The translations under genes were made by a program, and so were the position numbers. Source: an uncultured Clostridia bacterium (lineage in GTDB: Bacteria > Bacillota > Clostridia > Lachnospirales > CAG-274). Taken from it: DNA of 16,164 bases. This document shows positions 7,158-14,936 of this stretch, in pieces (the stretch's first letter is position 1; each line of letters starts with the position of its first letter). The notes beneath the pieces are model-generated. The model was not told where the DNA came from and searched no databases. It saw only the letters and a program-made list of their open reading frames with translations. The DNA lies in the NCBI GenBank assembly GCA_947589405.1, contig CANQBT010000039.1, forward strand, positions 1 to 16,164, in the 5' to 3' direction.

Positions 7158-7514
7158 ATGAAAATTGACAGCAATATAACAGGAAATACCATTGTAGTAA
7201 ATTTGTTCGGAGATGTGGATCATCACAGTACGGATATTATAAAAAATCATATATATAAAAATTTAACTCCGGATATAAAAAATATGATAATAAATCTGGA
7301 GGGAGTGGAATTTATGGACAGCTCCGGTATAGGTATGATATTGGGCCGTTATAAGGAAATGAGCGAAAAGATGGGGACCGTATCCGTTACCGGTATAAGG
7401 GGAAATATGGAGAGGATATATACTCTTTCGGGACTTTACAGAATAATAAAAAGCTATGATACGGTGGACGAAGCGATCGAAGCCGTCAAGGCACAGGCAG
7501 GTGTTTACAAATGA
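7158..7514 (+). CDS. spoIIAA: Anti-sigma F factor antagonist SpoIIAA
   Basis: This 118-residue STAS-domain protein matches the full length of SpoIIAA (117 in Bacillus subtilis). FMDSSGIGMILGRY (52-65) contains the phosphoacceptor Ser55, equivalent to B. subtilis Ser58. When dephosphorylated by SpoIIE in the forespore it displaces sigma F from SpoIIAB. The N-terminal GDVDHH segment is also conserved. The ATG at 7158 is eight bases after AAGGAGG; an in-frame TTG at 7152 is too close to that site. It is the first gene of the spoIIA operon and overlaps spoIIAB by four bases. The upstream region has Spo0A-box-like sequences, as expected for an operon switched on by Spo0A at sporulation onset. Confidence 0.96.
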   Translation: MKIDSNITGNTIVVNLFGDVDHHSTDIIKNHIYKNLTPDIKNMIINLEGVEFMDSSGIGMILGRYKEMSEKMGTVSVTGIRGNMERIYTLSGLYRIIKSYDTVDEAIEAVKAQAGVYK

Positions 7515-7921
7515 ACAAAATGGAAATAAAATTCGATGCTCTTTCTCAGAATGAAGCCTTTGCAAGACTGGCTGTATCAGGCTTTATTCTGTACAAAAAT
7601 CCCGGTATAAACGATATGGAGGATGTAAAGATGGCTGTATCCGAAGCGGTCACAAATTCCATAATACATGGCTACAATGACGGAGGAGTTGTAAGGATAT
7701 ACTGTGAATTAAACGGAAACGAGCTAATGGTGATGGTAGAGGATCACGGAAAGGGCATAGAGGATATAGCTCTTGCCAGAAAGCCTTTGTACACCACAAG
7801 ACCTCAGGAGGAGAGATCGGGCATGGGCTTTACAATAATGGAAGCCTTTATGGACAGAATAATTGTAGAATCCGAAAAGGGAAAAGGCACTAAAATTACT
7901 ATGTATAAGGAATTGAAGTAA
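7511..7921 (+). CDS. spoIIAB: Anti-sigma F factor / serine kinase SpoIIAB
   Basis: This 136-residue GHKL-family ATPase has the N box EAVTNSIIHG with Glu45 and Asn49, the G1 box EDHGKGI with Asp78, and the G2 box ERSGMGFTIME (101-111). It binds and holds sigma F inactive, and phosphorylates SpoIIAA on its STAS serine, resetting the switch. Its length is close to the 146 residues of B. subtilis. It starts with an ATGA overlap on the spoIIAA stop, and sigF begins one base after its own stop, so the three proteins are translationally coupled and likely made in fixed ratio. Confidence 0.96.
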   Translation: MNKMEIKFDALSQNEAFARLAVSGFILYKNPGINDMEDVKMAVSEAVTNSIIHGYNDGGVVRIYCELNGNELMVMVEDHGKGIEDIALARKPLYTTRPQEERSGMGFTIMEAFMDRIIVESEKGKGTKITMYKELK

Positions 7922-7922
7922 T

Positions 7923-8642
7923 ATGGAGGATATACATAAGCTTATAGAAGCGGCGCAGAAGGGCGATAAGGAAGCCCTTGAAACACTTGTGAGTGAAAAT
8001 TCGGGGCTGATATGGAGTGCCGCAAAGAGGTTTGCAGGCAGAGGTGTGGAGAGTGACGATCTGTATCAGCTTGGGGCAATGGGACTTATAAAAGCCATAA
8101 AAAATTTTGACATGAGCTTTGACGTAAAGCTTTCCACATATGCGGTACCTATGATATGCGGAGAAATAAAGAGGTTCCTGAGAGATGACGGCATAATAAA
8201 AATAAGCAGAGGTATAAAGGAGACCTCCTTCAGACTGATGAGGGCAAGAGAGGGATTTTTTGCTCAGTATAGCAGAGATCCTACTGTTGACGAGCTTTCG
8301 GAATATACCGGCATAGACAGAGAGGATATTGTAATAGCTCTTAATTCCATGAGAGATGTGGAATCTATAGATAAAAAAATAGAAACAGACAAGGGAAGGG
8401 AAATGTATGTAATAGATACAATACCCGACAATTCGGACAAGAGCGAGCTTATAATAGACAGGATAGTTTTGAAGGAAAATATAGACAATCTTGAAAAAAG
8501 AGAACGTGAAATAATAAAAATGAGGTATCTGGAGGATATGACACAGACTCAGGTAGCCGAGAAAATAGGCGTATCTCAAGTCCAAATATCAAGGCTTGAA
8601 AAGAAAATACTGAAAAAACTCAGAAAGGGATTTAATGAATAA
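7923..8642 (+). CDS. sigF: RNA polymerase sigma F factor
   Basis: This 239-residue sporulation sigma factor of the sigma F/G/B group has region 2 at about 25-90 (LIWSAAKRF, then GLIKAIKNFDMSFDVKLSTYAVPMI in part), region 3 at about 95-165 and region 4 at about 185-236 with QTQVAEKIGVSQVQISRLEKK as its helix-turn-helix. It directs the first forespore-specific transcription after asymmetric division, once freed from SpoIIAB. Assignment to sigma F rather than sigma G rests on its place directly behind spoIIAA and spoIIAB. Forty-two bases separate it from spoVAA, with no terminator visible, so some read-through into spoVA is possible. Confidence 0.95.
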   Translation: MEDIHKLIEAAQKGDKEALETLVSENSGLIWSAAKRFAGRGVESDDLYQLGAMGLIKAIKNFDMSFDVKLSTYAVPMICGEIKRFLRDDGIIKISRGIKETSFRLMRAREGFFAQYSRDPTVDELSEYTGIDREDIVIALNSMRDVESIDKKIETDKGREMYVIDTIPDNSDKSELIIDRIVLKENIDNLEKREREIIKMRYLEDMTQTQVAEKIGVSQVQISRLEKKILKKLRKGFNE

Positions 8643-8684
8643 AAAATATAAATATCGGCAACATAAATAAAAAGGAGAATTGTC

Positions 8685-9293
8685 ATGGATATTTATATCA
8701 AACCTGAAAAAAAGATAAGTGTAAGCAGTACAGGCTATATAAAAATAAAAGATGTAGCGCAGGTCTATACGGAAGGCAGTCTTAAGAACAGAGTGGAAAA
8801 CGTGATTCTTATGACTATAACACGCAGGGAAAACAAATGCTACCTTATATCGGTACTGGATATAATAAACGCAATAGATAATGTCTTTCCGGGAAATACT
8901 GTAAACAATGTGGGAGAAATGGATACAATAGTTGAATTCAGCACCAAGAAAAAACAAAATCCTTTTATTCTTGCGCTGAAGATAGTATTTGTATCCATTG
9001 TTCTTTTTGCAGGCTCCGCAACTGCCATTATGAGCTTCCATTCGGATGCTCAGATGGCGACTGTATTTGAAAACTATTATTATATATTTTTCGGCGAAAG
9101 GATAACTGATCCGGCTATTATAGATCTTCCCTATTCCATAGGCTTGGCAGTAGGGATAATAGTGTTCTTCAATCACTTTGGCGGCAAAAAGCTCACAAGC
9201 GATCCCACGCCTATAGAGGTGGAAATGTCTGTATATGAGGAGGACGTAAACACCAATATAATAGATACTCTTAATAAGGAGAGCAAAAAATGA
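8685..9293 (+). CDS. spoVAA: Stage V sporulation protein AA
   Basis: This 202-residue protein has a soluble N-terminal domain (about 1-90) with the IYIKP opening typical of SpoVAA, then two membrane segments (about 93-117 and 149-163) and an acidic C-terminal tail. SpoVA proteins form the forespore inner-membrane system that moves Ca-dipicolinic acid into the core during sporulation and out during germination; the exact role of SpoVAA is not settled. Eight bases before the ATG there is AAAGGAG. It overlaps spoVAB by four bases (ATGA). Sigma-G control is known for this operon in Bacillus, but I see no convincing sigma-G promoter in the 42-base gap. Confidence 0.9.
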   Translation: MDIYIKPEKKISVSSTGYIKIKDVAQVYTEGSLKNRVENVILMTITRRENKCYLISVLDIINAIDNVFPGNTVNNVGEMDTIVEFSTKKKQNPFILALKIVFVSIVLFAGSATAIMSFHSDAQMATVFENYYYIFFGERITDPAIIDLPYSIGLAVGIIVFFNHFGGKKLTSDPTPIEVEMSVYEEDVNTNIIDTLNKESKK

Positions 9294-9730
9294 CGGCATT
9301 GAAATATTTGTTTCTTATAACTCTGGGACTTGGAGCGGGAACGGTAATATCGGGCGCCGTGTTTGCATTTATTGCCATAATAGGCGTGGTACCCAGATTG
9401 GCAATGAAAACAAAAACGGATAAGTTTATAAAGCTCTATGAAGAAATGATAGTTTTCGGCGGTATATTCGGAGCCTTTACGATAATGTTCGACTACTATA
9501 TACCCATAGGAGCCGTGCCTGTGATAATAATAGGACTGTGCATAGGTATTTTTTACGGCTGCCTTGCGGTTTCTCTTGCTGAGGTACTGAATGTAATACC
9601 GATACTATCAAGGCGGACAAGACTTTATAAAGGTCTGAAATATTTTATAACGGCTCTTGCTCTCGGTAAAATGACAGGTTCTCTGCTCTATTATTTTGTA
9701 GACGGATTTTATTTTATGCAGGAGGTTTAA
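9290..9730 (+). CDS. spoVAB: Stage V sporulation protein AB
   Basis: This 146-residue, strongly hydrophobic protein has four or five predicted membrane helices and the GLGAGTVISGAVFAFIAIIGVVPRL N-terminal region characteristic of SpoVAB (about residues 12-36). It belongs to the spoVA dipicolinic acid transport set in the forespore inner membrane. It starts inside the spoVAA stop (ATGA), with AAGGAGAG upstream, and its stop is followed within two bases by the spoVAC start, so it is made from the same transcript. Many Clostridia carry only spoVAC-AD-AE; keeping AA and AB as well resembles the Bacillus arrangement. Confidence 0.9.
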   Translation: MTALKYLFLITLGLGAGTVISGAVFAFIAIIGVVPRLAMKTKTDKFIKLYEEMIVFGGIFGAFTIMFDYYIPIGAVPVIIIGLCIGIFYGCLAVSLAEVLNVIPILSRRTRLYKGLKYFITALALGKMTGSLLYYFVDGFYFMQEV

Positions 9731-9731
9731 A

Positions 9732-10175
9732 ATGGGGAAAGAAATAACAAAGGAACAGTACGATAAAATGGTCAAAAAGGCTTCTCCCGACAGCCCTGTT
9801 GTCAAAAACTGCATAAAGGCTTTTGTTATAGGCGGCATAATATGCACAATAGGACAGATGATCACAAATATTGCCGCTTTTTACGGCGCAAGCGAAGAGG
9901 AGGCCGGCACCTATACATCTGTAATACTTGTAGTTGCCGCATCGATATTGACAGGTCTGGGACTGTACAGCAAGCTTGGCAAATTTGCGGGAGCAGGTTC
10001 GATAGTGCCTATAACAGGCTTTTCCAATTCCGTTACATCGCCTGCCATAGAGTTTAAAAAGGAGGGCATGATACTTGGTCTGGGAGCTAAGATATTTATT
10101 GTTGCAGGTCCTGTTATACTCTATGGCGTGCTTACGTCTGTGCTTGTGGGAACGGTATATTACATTTTCGGATAG
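9732..10175 (+). CDS. spoVAC: Stage V sporulation protein AC, DPA channel membrane protein
   Basis: This 147-residue integral membrane protein has several helices after a charged N-terminus of about 25 residues. The GGIICTIGQM (about 35-44) and GAGSIVPITGF (about 91-101) motifs are typical of SpoVAC and recur in variant form in SpoVAE of this operon, showing the two are paralogues. In Bacillus SpoVAC acts as a mechanosensitive channel part for Ca-dipicolinic acid release in germination. AGGAGGT precedes the start and overlaps the spoVAB end. SpoVAD starts 13 bases after its stop. Confidence 0.95.
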   Translation: MGKEITKEQYDKMVKKASPDSPVVKNCIKAFVIGGIICTIGQMITNIAAFYGASEEEAGTYTSVILVVAASILTGLGLYSKLGKFAGAGSIVPITGFSNSVTSPAIEFKKEGMILGLGAKIFIVAGPVILYGVLTSVLVGTVYYIFG

Positions 10176-10188
10176 GGAGGAAAAATAT

Positions 10189-11211
10189 ATGGCAAAGCAT
10201 GTAGGAAAGCAGTCAATGGAGTTTGGCAAAAACATATCCATAGTATCTGCCGCTTCAACTGTCGGCACAAAGGAAGGCGAAGGACCGCTGAGGGAATACT
10301 TTGATGTGATATTGCAGGATAATCTGCTTGGACAGGAAAGCTGGGAAAAGGCGGAAAGCAAAATTGCATCGGATAATATAAAGCTTGCTATCAACAAGGC
10401 GGGACTTTCACCTCAGGATATAGACTATGTTGTGACAGGAGATCTGCTGAATCAATGCTGCGGAAGCACATTTGGGGTGAGAGGACTTAAAATACCGTTT
10501 TTCGGTGTATTCGGAGCCTGCTCCACTATGGGAGAGGCAATGAGCCTGTGCGCTGTGCTTGTTGAAAGCGGAGGAGCAGGGAAAACCGTTGCAGGAGCGT
10601 CAAGTCATTTCTGCTCTGCCGAAAAGCAGTTCCGTTTCCCTATGGATCTGGGTACCCAGAGAACGCCTACGGCTACATGGACGGTAACGGGAGACGGAGC
10701 CGCAGTCATTGCCGAAGGCAGCGAGCACCCTTTTATAAGGGGGATAACAACAGGAAGGATAGTGGATATGGGCATAAAAGACGCCAACAATATGGGCGCA
10801 GCTATGGCGCCTGCGGCGGCAGATGCCATATATCAGCACTTACAGGATTTTGGCAGAAAGCCTGATTACTATGACTATATAGTTACGGGAGATCTTGGCT
10901 ATGTGGGAAAAGAGCTGCTCTTAAAGCTTTTAAAGGAAAAAAACTGCGATATAAGCAAAAATCATATAGACTGCGGAATTGAAATATTCGATAAGGAGCT
11001 TCAGGATACCCACAGCGGCGGAAGCGGCTGCGCATGCTCCGCCGTGACATTTGCAGGTATGCTGTATAATAAGCTTAGGAAAAAAATAATAAACAAGATA
11101 CTGTTTGTGCCTACAGGCGCTCTTATGAGCCCTACCAGCGTACAGCAGGGCGAATCCATTGCGGGAATAGCTCATTGTGTTGCAATAGAAAACGAGGGGG
11201 TGTCTGCATGA
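10189..11211 (+). CDS. spoVAD: Stage V sporulation protein AD, DPA-binding protein
   Basis: This 340-residue protein, near the 338 residues of B. subtilis SpoVAD, has the thiolase-like fold of that family. Residues 106-116 (GVFGACSTMGE) sit where thiolases have their nucleophile, with Cys111, and the GGSGCACSAVTF stretch lies near the C-terminus. SpoVAD is a peripheral protein of the forespore membrane that binds dipicolinic acid and works with SpoVAC and SpoVAE. The ATG at 10189 was chosen because GGGAGG lies eight bases upstream and the MAKHVGKQS start fits the family; the open frame continues upstream to 10075 only within spoVAC. Its stop overlaps the spoVAE start. Confidence 0.96.
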   Translation: MAKHVGKQSMEFGKNISIVSAASTVGTKEGEGPLREYFDVILQDNLLGQESWEKAESKIASDNIKLAINKAGLSPQDIDYVVTGDLLNQCCGSTFGVRGLKIPFFGVFGACSTMGEAMSLCAVLVESGGAGKTVAGASSHFCSAEKQFRFPMDLGTQRTPTATWTVTGDGAAVIAEGSEHPFIRGITTGRIVDMGIKDANNMGAAMAPAAADAIYQHLQDFGRKPDYYDYIVTGDLGYVGKELLLKLLKEKNCDISKNHIDCGIEIFDKELQDTHSGGSGCACSAVTFAGMLYNKLRKKIINKILFVPTGALMSPTSVQQGESIAGIAHCVAIENEGVSA

Positions 11212-11564
11212 TGGACTATGTAAATGCCTTTTGGGTAGGCGGTCTTATATGCGTGATAGGACAGATCCTTATTGACAAAACAAAGCTTACTTCAGCGAGA
11301 ATACTGGTGTTTTATGTGATCGCAGGCTGTATACTTGGGGGACTTGGTATATATCAATATATAGTGGATATAGGAGGAGCAGGAGCCACAGTACCTCTTC
11401 TTGGCTTTGGATTCAATCTGTCAAAGGGCGTCATGAAGGAAATAGATGAATCGGGCTTTATAGGCATAATTACGGGAGGACTCAAAGCAACGTCGGCAGG
11501 CATATGCGCCGCAATACTTTCAGCCTTTGTAATGGCGCTTATATTCGATCCAAAGGAAAAATAA
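11208..11564 (+). CDS. spoVAE: Stage V sporulation protein AE (AEb type)
   Basis: This 118-residue membrane protein has about four helices. It has the GGLICVIGQILID and GAGATVPLLGFGFNL motifs shared with SpoVAC, so it is the SpoVAEb-type partner in the dipicolinic acid channel. Two adjacent in-frame ATGs (11208 and 11211) overlap the spoVAD stop; GAGGGGGTG upstream serves either. It is the last gene of the spoVA unit: no spoVAEa or spoVAF follows, unlike Bacillus, and an intrinsic terminator begins 14 bases after its stop. Confidence 0.94.
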   Translation: MMDYVNAFWVGGLICVIGQILIDKTKLTSARILVFYVIAGCILGGLGIYQYIVDIGGAGATVPLLGFGFNLSKGVMKEIDESGFIGIITGGLKATSAGICAAILSAFVMALIFDPKEK

Positions 11565-11577
11565 GTGATTTTGTTAA

Positions 11578-11627
11578 ATACCGTTTACACAGCTTTTGCG
11601 CCTGTGCAGACGGTATATTTTGTTTTT
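11578..11627 (+). terminator. Intrinsic terminator after spoVA
   Basis: ATACCGT (11578-11584) pairs with ACGGTAT (11610-11616), and inside that CACAG pairs with CTGTG across a small internal loop. ATTTTGTTTTT follows at 11617-11627. The hairpin ends the spoVA transcript and lies before the spoIIIAA start chosen here. Confidence 0.8.
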
Positions 11628-11631
11628 ACGG

Positions 11632-11660
11632 TCATAAATTACTGTGATGAAGCATATATA
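11632..11660 (+). promoter_or_regulatory. Candidate sigma-E promoter of spoIIIA operon
   Basis: TCATAAA (11632-11638) resembles the sigma-E -35 (KMATATT, 5 of 7) and CATATATA (11653-11660) the -10 (CATACAHT, 6 of 8), separated by 14 bases as expected. It falls between the terminator and the GTG start of spoIIIAA. The known mother-cell control of spoIIIA in Bacillus supports the call. Confidence 0.55.
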
Positions 11661-11690
11661 TTATCAATACTTCCGAAAAAAGGTGATGAA

Positions 11691-12575
11691 GTGAAAAGTG
11701 TATATGACAATCTGAAAAAATATTTGAGCGAAAATCTATACAAAGCGGTTCTGGGAAGCAGAGCCATAGAGAATACAAATGAAATAAGACTGAGAGTGGA
11801 CATGCCTGTGCTTTTGAAGCGCTGGGACGAGGAGGTACATATAAACTATACCGTGAGCCGAAGAGAGCTTAACGAGGTTTTTTCCAGAATAGTGGAGTAT
11901 TCTCCCTACGCCTATATGGAAGAGCTTATAAATGGATATGTTACTATTGAAAATGGCTGGAGAGCCGGTATAGCAGGTACCGTCATAGAGGAAAGGGGCA
12001 TTGTTAAAAATCTGAGGGATATATCTTCTGTAAATATAAGGATCGCAAGAGAGATAATAGGGTGCAGCGACTGTATAGGAATAGACAGAGGAAACGTAAT
12101 AATAATATCACCTCCCGCCTGCGGCAAAACAACGCTTTTAAGAGATATTATAAGGCGATGGAGCTGCGGCGGCAGAACTGTAGCCGTAATAGATGAAAGG
12201 AATGAAATAAGCGGAACATACAGGGGAAAAGCTTCTCTGGATCTTGGAATGAGAACAGACGTGATAGTCAATTCATCGAAGGAGAACGGCTTCAATATAG
12301 CCTTAAGAGCTCTTGCGCCTGATGTTATAGCGGCTGACGAAATAGGAAACAAAAACGATTTTACAGCGGTAAGACAAGCTATGGTATCAGGTGTGGAGGT
12401 CATATGTACAGTACATTCCACAGATCTTGAGGAGCTTAAAAACAGAGAGTTTTTTTCCGAAATAATAGAAGAAAGGCTCTTTGACTATTATATTGTGCTG
12501 AGAAAGGTAAAAAAGGGCAGGAACATTTATAAAATCTACAATAAGGAGCTGATAGATATATGGCAGGAAAAATAA
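11691..12575 (+). CDS. spoIIIAA: Stage III sporulation protein AA, channel ATPase
   Basis: This 294-residue ATPase is related to type II/IV secretion ATPases and thought to power the mother cell-forespore channel. The P-loop SPPACGKTT is at residues 140-148, with Ser where the generic motif has Gly, and Walker B VIAADEIG is at 212-219. VIDERNE and the VICTVHS segment follow the family pattern. I chose GTG at 11691, with AAAGGTG five bases upstream, because the open frame from 11565 begins ahead of a terminator and a promoter and encodes an unconserved stretch. Translation overlaps spoIIIAB by 16 bases. It acts in the mother cell after engulfment. Confidence 0.95.
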   Translation: MKSVYDNLKKYLSENLYKAVLGSRAIENTNEIRLRVDMPVLLKRWDEEVHINYTVSRRELNEVFSRIVEYSPYAYMEELINGYVTIENGWRAGIAGTVIEERGIVKNLRDISSVNIRIAREIIGCSDCIGIDRGNVIIISPPACGKTTLLRDIIRRWSCGGRTVAVIDERNEISGTYRGKASLDLGMRTDVIVNSSKENGFNIALRALAPDVIAADEIGNKNDFTAVRQAMVSGVEVICTVHSTDLEELKNREFFSEIIEERLFDYYIVLRKVKKGRNIYKIYNKELIDIWQEK

Positions 12576-13069
12576 TAGGCGCCGTTATGATAATAGCCGC
12601 TTGCGCAGGATTTGGCTACAGACTGTCCCTGAAAGGCGCCATAAGGCGTGACGAGCTTACATGCATTAAAAATATAATAAGCAATATTATGTCCAATCTG
12701 GAATTTGGCAGAATGACCTTTGAGGAGGCAATGGTACAGGCTTTGGAAAATATAGAGGAAAATGAAATATTTGACGCAGTTTTAAAATCCCTGAGAAATA
12801 ACAACAGCATAAGGAATGCATGGAGATTTGCCTTTTCCGATGCAAAAGAGAGTACATATCTTACAAAAGAGGATTCGGACAATATTTCAAGACTGGGAGA
12901 AGGCTTTTCTTCAGGGGATCTTACGCTTCAAAAAAAATACTGCGACAATATAATAAAATATATTGACTTTCAATGCGATGCCATAGCCCAAAGATCTATA
13001 AAGGAAAACAAGCTTTACAGAAGCGTCAGCATTACGATAGGGATATTTATTGTAGTGCTGCTCATATAG
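12560..13069 (+). CDS. spoIIIAB: Stage III sporulation protein AB
   Basis: This 169-residue protein, close to the 171 of B. subtilis, has an N-terminal membrane segment (about 4-20), a helical body resembling type II secretion protein F and a second membrane segment at the C-terminus (about 155-169). It contains the AKKAxE-free but family-typical SLKGAIRRDEL and NIMSNLEFGRMTFEEA segments. It probably anchors the SpoIIIAA ATPase to the outer forespore membrane of the feeding channel. AAGGAG 11 bases upstream lies in spoIIIAA. The next gene starts nine bases after its stop. Confidence 0.93.
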   Translation: MAGKIIGAVMIIAACAGFGYRLSLKGAIRRDELTCIKNIISNIMSNLEFGRMTFEEAMVQALENIEENEIFDAVLKSLRNNNSIRNAWRFAFSDAKESTYLTKEDSDNISRLGEGFSSGDLTLQKKYCDNIIKYIDFQCDAIAQRSIKENKLYRSVSITIGIFIVVLLI

Positions 13070-13078
13070 GAGGCTGCT

Positions 13079-13273
13079 ATGGATATAAATATAGTTTTCA
13101 AAATAGCGGCTGTAGGCATACTTGTGTCTGTTATAAATCAGGTATTGTCAAGAGCCGGACGTGACGAACAAGCTATGCTGACGACCCTTGCAGGATTGGT
13201 GGTAGTACTGTATTGGGTCATTCAGTACATAAGCGACCTGTTTGATCAGGTGCAGACGCTGTTCAGATTTTAG
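13079..13273 (+). CDS. spoIIIAC: Stage III sporulation protein AC
   Basis: This 64-residue protein (68 in B. subtilis) has two membrane helices, about 5-22 and 34-50, around the conserved RAGRDEQA loop (about 25-32). It is one of the small membrane parts of the SpoIIIA channel, paralogous to the N-terminal half of SpoIIIAD. AGGAGGC is upstream of the start. SpoIIIAD starts ten bases after its stop. Confidence 0.94.
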   Translation: MDINIVFKIAAVGILVSVINQVLSRAGRDEQAMLTTLAGLVVVLYWVIQYISDLFDQVQTLFRF

Positions 13274-13283
13274 GAGTGATAAT

Positions 13284-13670
13284 ATGGATATATTCAGGAT
13301 AGCGATATTCGGCATAACAGGCGCAATACTTGCCCTTATGCTCAGGGACGGAAAAAATACATATTCAATGCTTACGGCTATTACGGTATGCCTGCTTATA
13401 TTTGCCTTTATACTTCCATACCTTACGGAGATAATGGAAAAAATAAAGGAAATAGGCGACGGACTTGATATATATACGGAATATATTTCAGTCATGATAA
13501 AGGCTCTTGTGGTAGCGTATATCTCCATGTTTTCATCTCAGCTGTGCAGGGATTTCGGACAGGGAAGCATAGGCGACAAAATAGAACTGGGAGGGAAGGT
13601 CATAATACTTATAAACGCCGTATCGATAATGGACGATATGGCAGAAAGAATAATGAGGTTCATACAATGA
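13284..13670 (+). CDS. spoIIIAD: Stage III sporulation protein AD
   Basis: This 128-residue membrane protein (133 in B. subtilis) has about four helices; the LMLRDGKNTYSMLTAIT segment corresponds to the loop found in SpoIIIAC. It is part of the mother-cell membrane base of the SpoIIIA-SpoIIQ channel. The ATG at 13284 follows GGAGTGAT. A longer open frame back to 13242 lies inside spoIIIAC and has no ribosome site. It overlaps spoIIIAE by four bases. Confidence 0.94.
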   Translation: MDIFRIAIFGITGAILALMLRDGKNTYSMLTAITVCLLIFAFILPYLTEIMEKIKEIGDGLDIYTEYISVMIKALVVAYISMFSSQLCRDFGQGSIGDKIELGGKVIILINAVSIMDDMAERIMRFIQ

Positions 13671-14755
13671 GGTACATATCGGCGCTCTTTATAATTTTCC
13701 TTATAATATTTCTTTTATCGGTAAACGTATACGGATATGAGGATATTGAGAAGCTCCCTGAAATAGACAAGGTGGAAAGCGCCGTAAGGGATAATGCGGA
13801 TATTTCATTCAAAAGGCTTCTAAGAGCCGTTATATCGGGAGAAGATGTCACAGATATGTTAAAAAAGGACCTGCGGTCTTTTATTAAAAAGCAGCTGCGT
13901 GAAAACAGCAAGGGAATAAAGAGCATAATAGCAATAAGCATAATATGCGGCATCATAAATATACTTTCACAGGATATAAACGACAGGTCAACGGCAGAGC
14001 TTATAGGACTGACAGGACGGGTAATAATACTGGGACTTGCCTCGTCAAGCTTCAAGGATTCCATAGATATGCTCAGAAGCTGTATACAAAATGTTACGGA
14101 TATTATAAACAGCGCCATACCCTTTATTATTGCGCTGGTGTCGGCAAGAGGACAGTCGGCAGGGGGAGGACTTCTGTTTGCCTTAGGTACAGAGCTTACA
14201 GCATCGGGAATAAATTCCGTTCTGATACCTTTGCTCACAATGGGAACGGCGCTTAAGCTTGTGAACATAATATCCGGCAGAGAAATACTGGACAAGCTTT
14301 CAGAGCTTTTTCTGAGCGCCGTTACATATTCTCTCAAAATATGCGCCTATATATTTGTATTCCTTATAGGGCTTGAGAGGATAAGCGGAGGCATTATAAG
14401 CAAAAGTGCAGGAAGTATACTGAAATCAGCTGTAAAAATGGTACCTGTGGTAGGAGAAATAGTAGGAGGAACAGGGGATATTGCATTAACGGCGATACTT
14501 GCCGTAGGCAATGCCGCCGGCATAGCGCTTATAATGATCATAATTATAATAAGCAGCATTCCCCTTGTGAAGATAGGGATAACGGCATTTGTGTACAGGC
14601 TTGCGGCTGCGGTGCTTGAGCCTGTATGCGATAAAGCTGTGATCTCGGTAATAGACGCTGTAGGCGAAGCAAATTTCAAGGTACTGGCTGCGTTGTTTAC
14701 GGTAAACGCTATGTTTGTAATGTCGCTTACAATAATTCTGTGTTCTGTGAGGTAG
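13667..14755 (+). CDS. spoIIIAE: Stage III sporulation protein AE
   Basis: This 362-residue polytopic membrane protein starts with a signal-like hydrophobic stretch (about 5-23, ending near VYGYED), then a charged region (24-82) and about seven membrane helices between 84 and 360. It is the largest membrane component of the SpoIIIA channel, with features recalling transporter permeases. The length is slightly below the roughly 400 residues of B. subtilis. The ATG at 13667 overlaps the spoIIIAD stop; the open frame back to 13544 is a reading of spoIIIAD in another frame. SpoIIIAF starts two bases after its stop. Confidence 0.94.
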   Translation: MRYISALFIIFLIIFLLSVNVYGYEDIEKLPEIDKVESAVRDNADISFKRLLRAVISGEDVTDMLKKDLRSFIKKQLRENSKGIKSIIAISIICGIINILSQDINDRSTAELIGLTGRVIILGLASSSFKDSIDMLRSCIQNVTDIINSAIPFIIALVSARGQSAGGGLLFALGTELTASGINSVLIPLLTMGTALKLVNIISGREILDKLSELFLSAVTYSLKICAYIFVFLIGLERISGGIISKSAGSILKSAVKMVPVVGEIVGGTGDIALTAILAVGNAAGIALIMIIIIISSIPLVKIGITAFVYRLAAAVLEPVCDKAVISVIDAVGEANFKVLAALFTVNAMFVMSLTIILCSVR

Positions 14756-14757
14756 AT

Positions 14758-14925
14758 ATGGATATAATAAGGAATTATGTAGTCAAAATAATAATATATA
14801 TTGTCCTGACAAGCTATATAAGTGTTATCTTTCCAGACAACAGCTATAAAAAATACATAAGACTTGCGACAGGGGCGCTGCTTGTTATGATAGTTATAAA
14901 GCCCCTTGAGCTGCTCTTTTCATGA
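14758..14925 (+). CDS. spoIIIAF: Short SpoIIIAF, membrane part only
   Basis: This 55-residue protein consists of two membrane helices (about 8-25 and 36-53) joined by a FPDNSYKKYIRLATG loop. This matches the first part of SpoIIIAF, in which a similar P-x-S-x-x-KY loop joins the two helices. In B. subtilis the protein is about 206 residues and continues into a soluble ring-building domain; here it ends right after helix two (KPLELLFS). There is no downstream remnant: spoIIIAG starts within 12 bases. Its place between AE and AG supports the identity. GAGGT upstream serves the start. It may be a natural short form that works only as a membrane piece. Confidence 0.82.
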   Translation: MDIIRNYVVKIIIYIVLTSYISVIFPDNSYKKYIRLATGALLVMIVIKPLELLFS

Positions 14926-14936
14926 GGGGTGATAAA

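Noticed and set aside
8637..8670. Possible sigma-G promoter before spoVAA (GAATA and CATAAATA)
   Set aside because: Spacing is about 20 bases instead of 17-18 and the -10 is a poor match. It could not be told from AT-rich background.
7899..9299. Two long minus-strand open frames (about 228 and 236 codons) opposite sigF and spoVAA
   Set aside because: Their translations are rich in Tyr, Cys, Ile and His with no recognisable domain, no ribosome sites are evident, and the plus strand carries well-conserved sporulation genes. They arise from the codon usage of the opposite strand.
14922..14936. ATG at 14922 as the spoIIIAG start
   Set aside because: It overlaps the spoIIIAF stop but lacks a ribosome site upstream; the good GAGGGGTGAT lies after it and fits the TTG at 14937. 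The difference is five residues, so this is a preference only.
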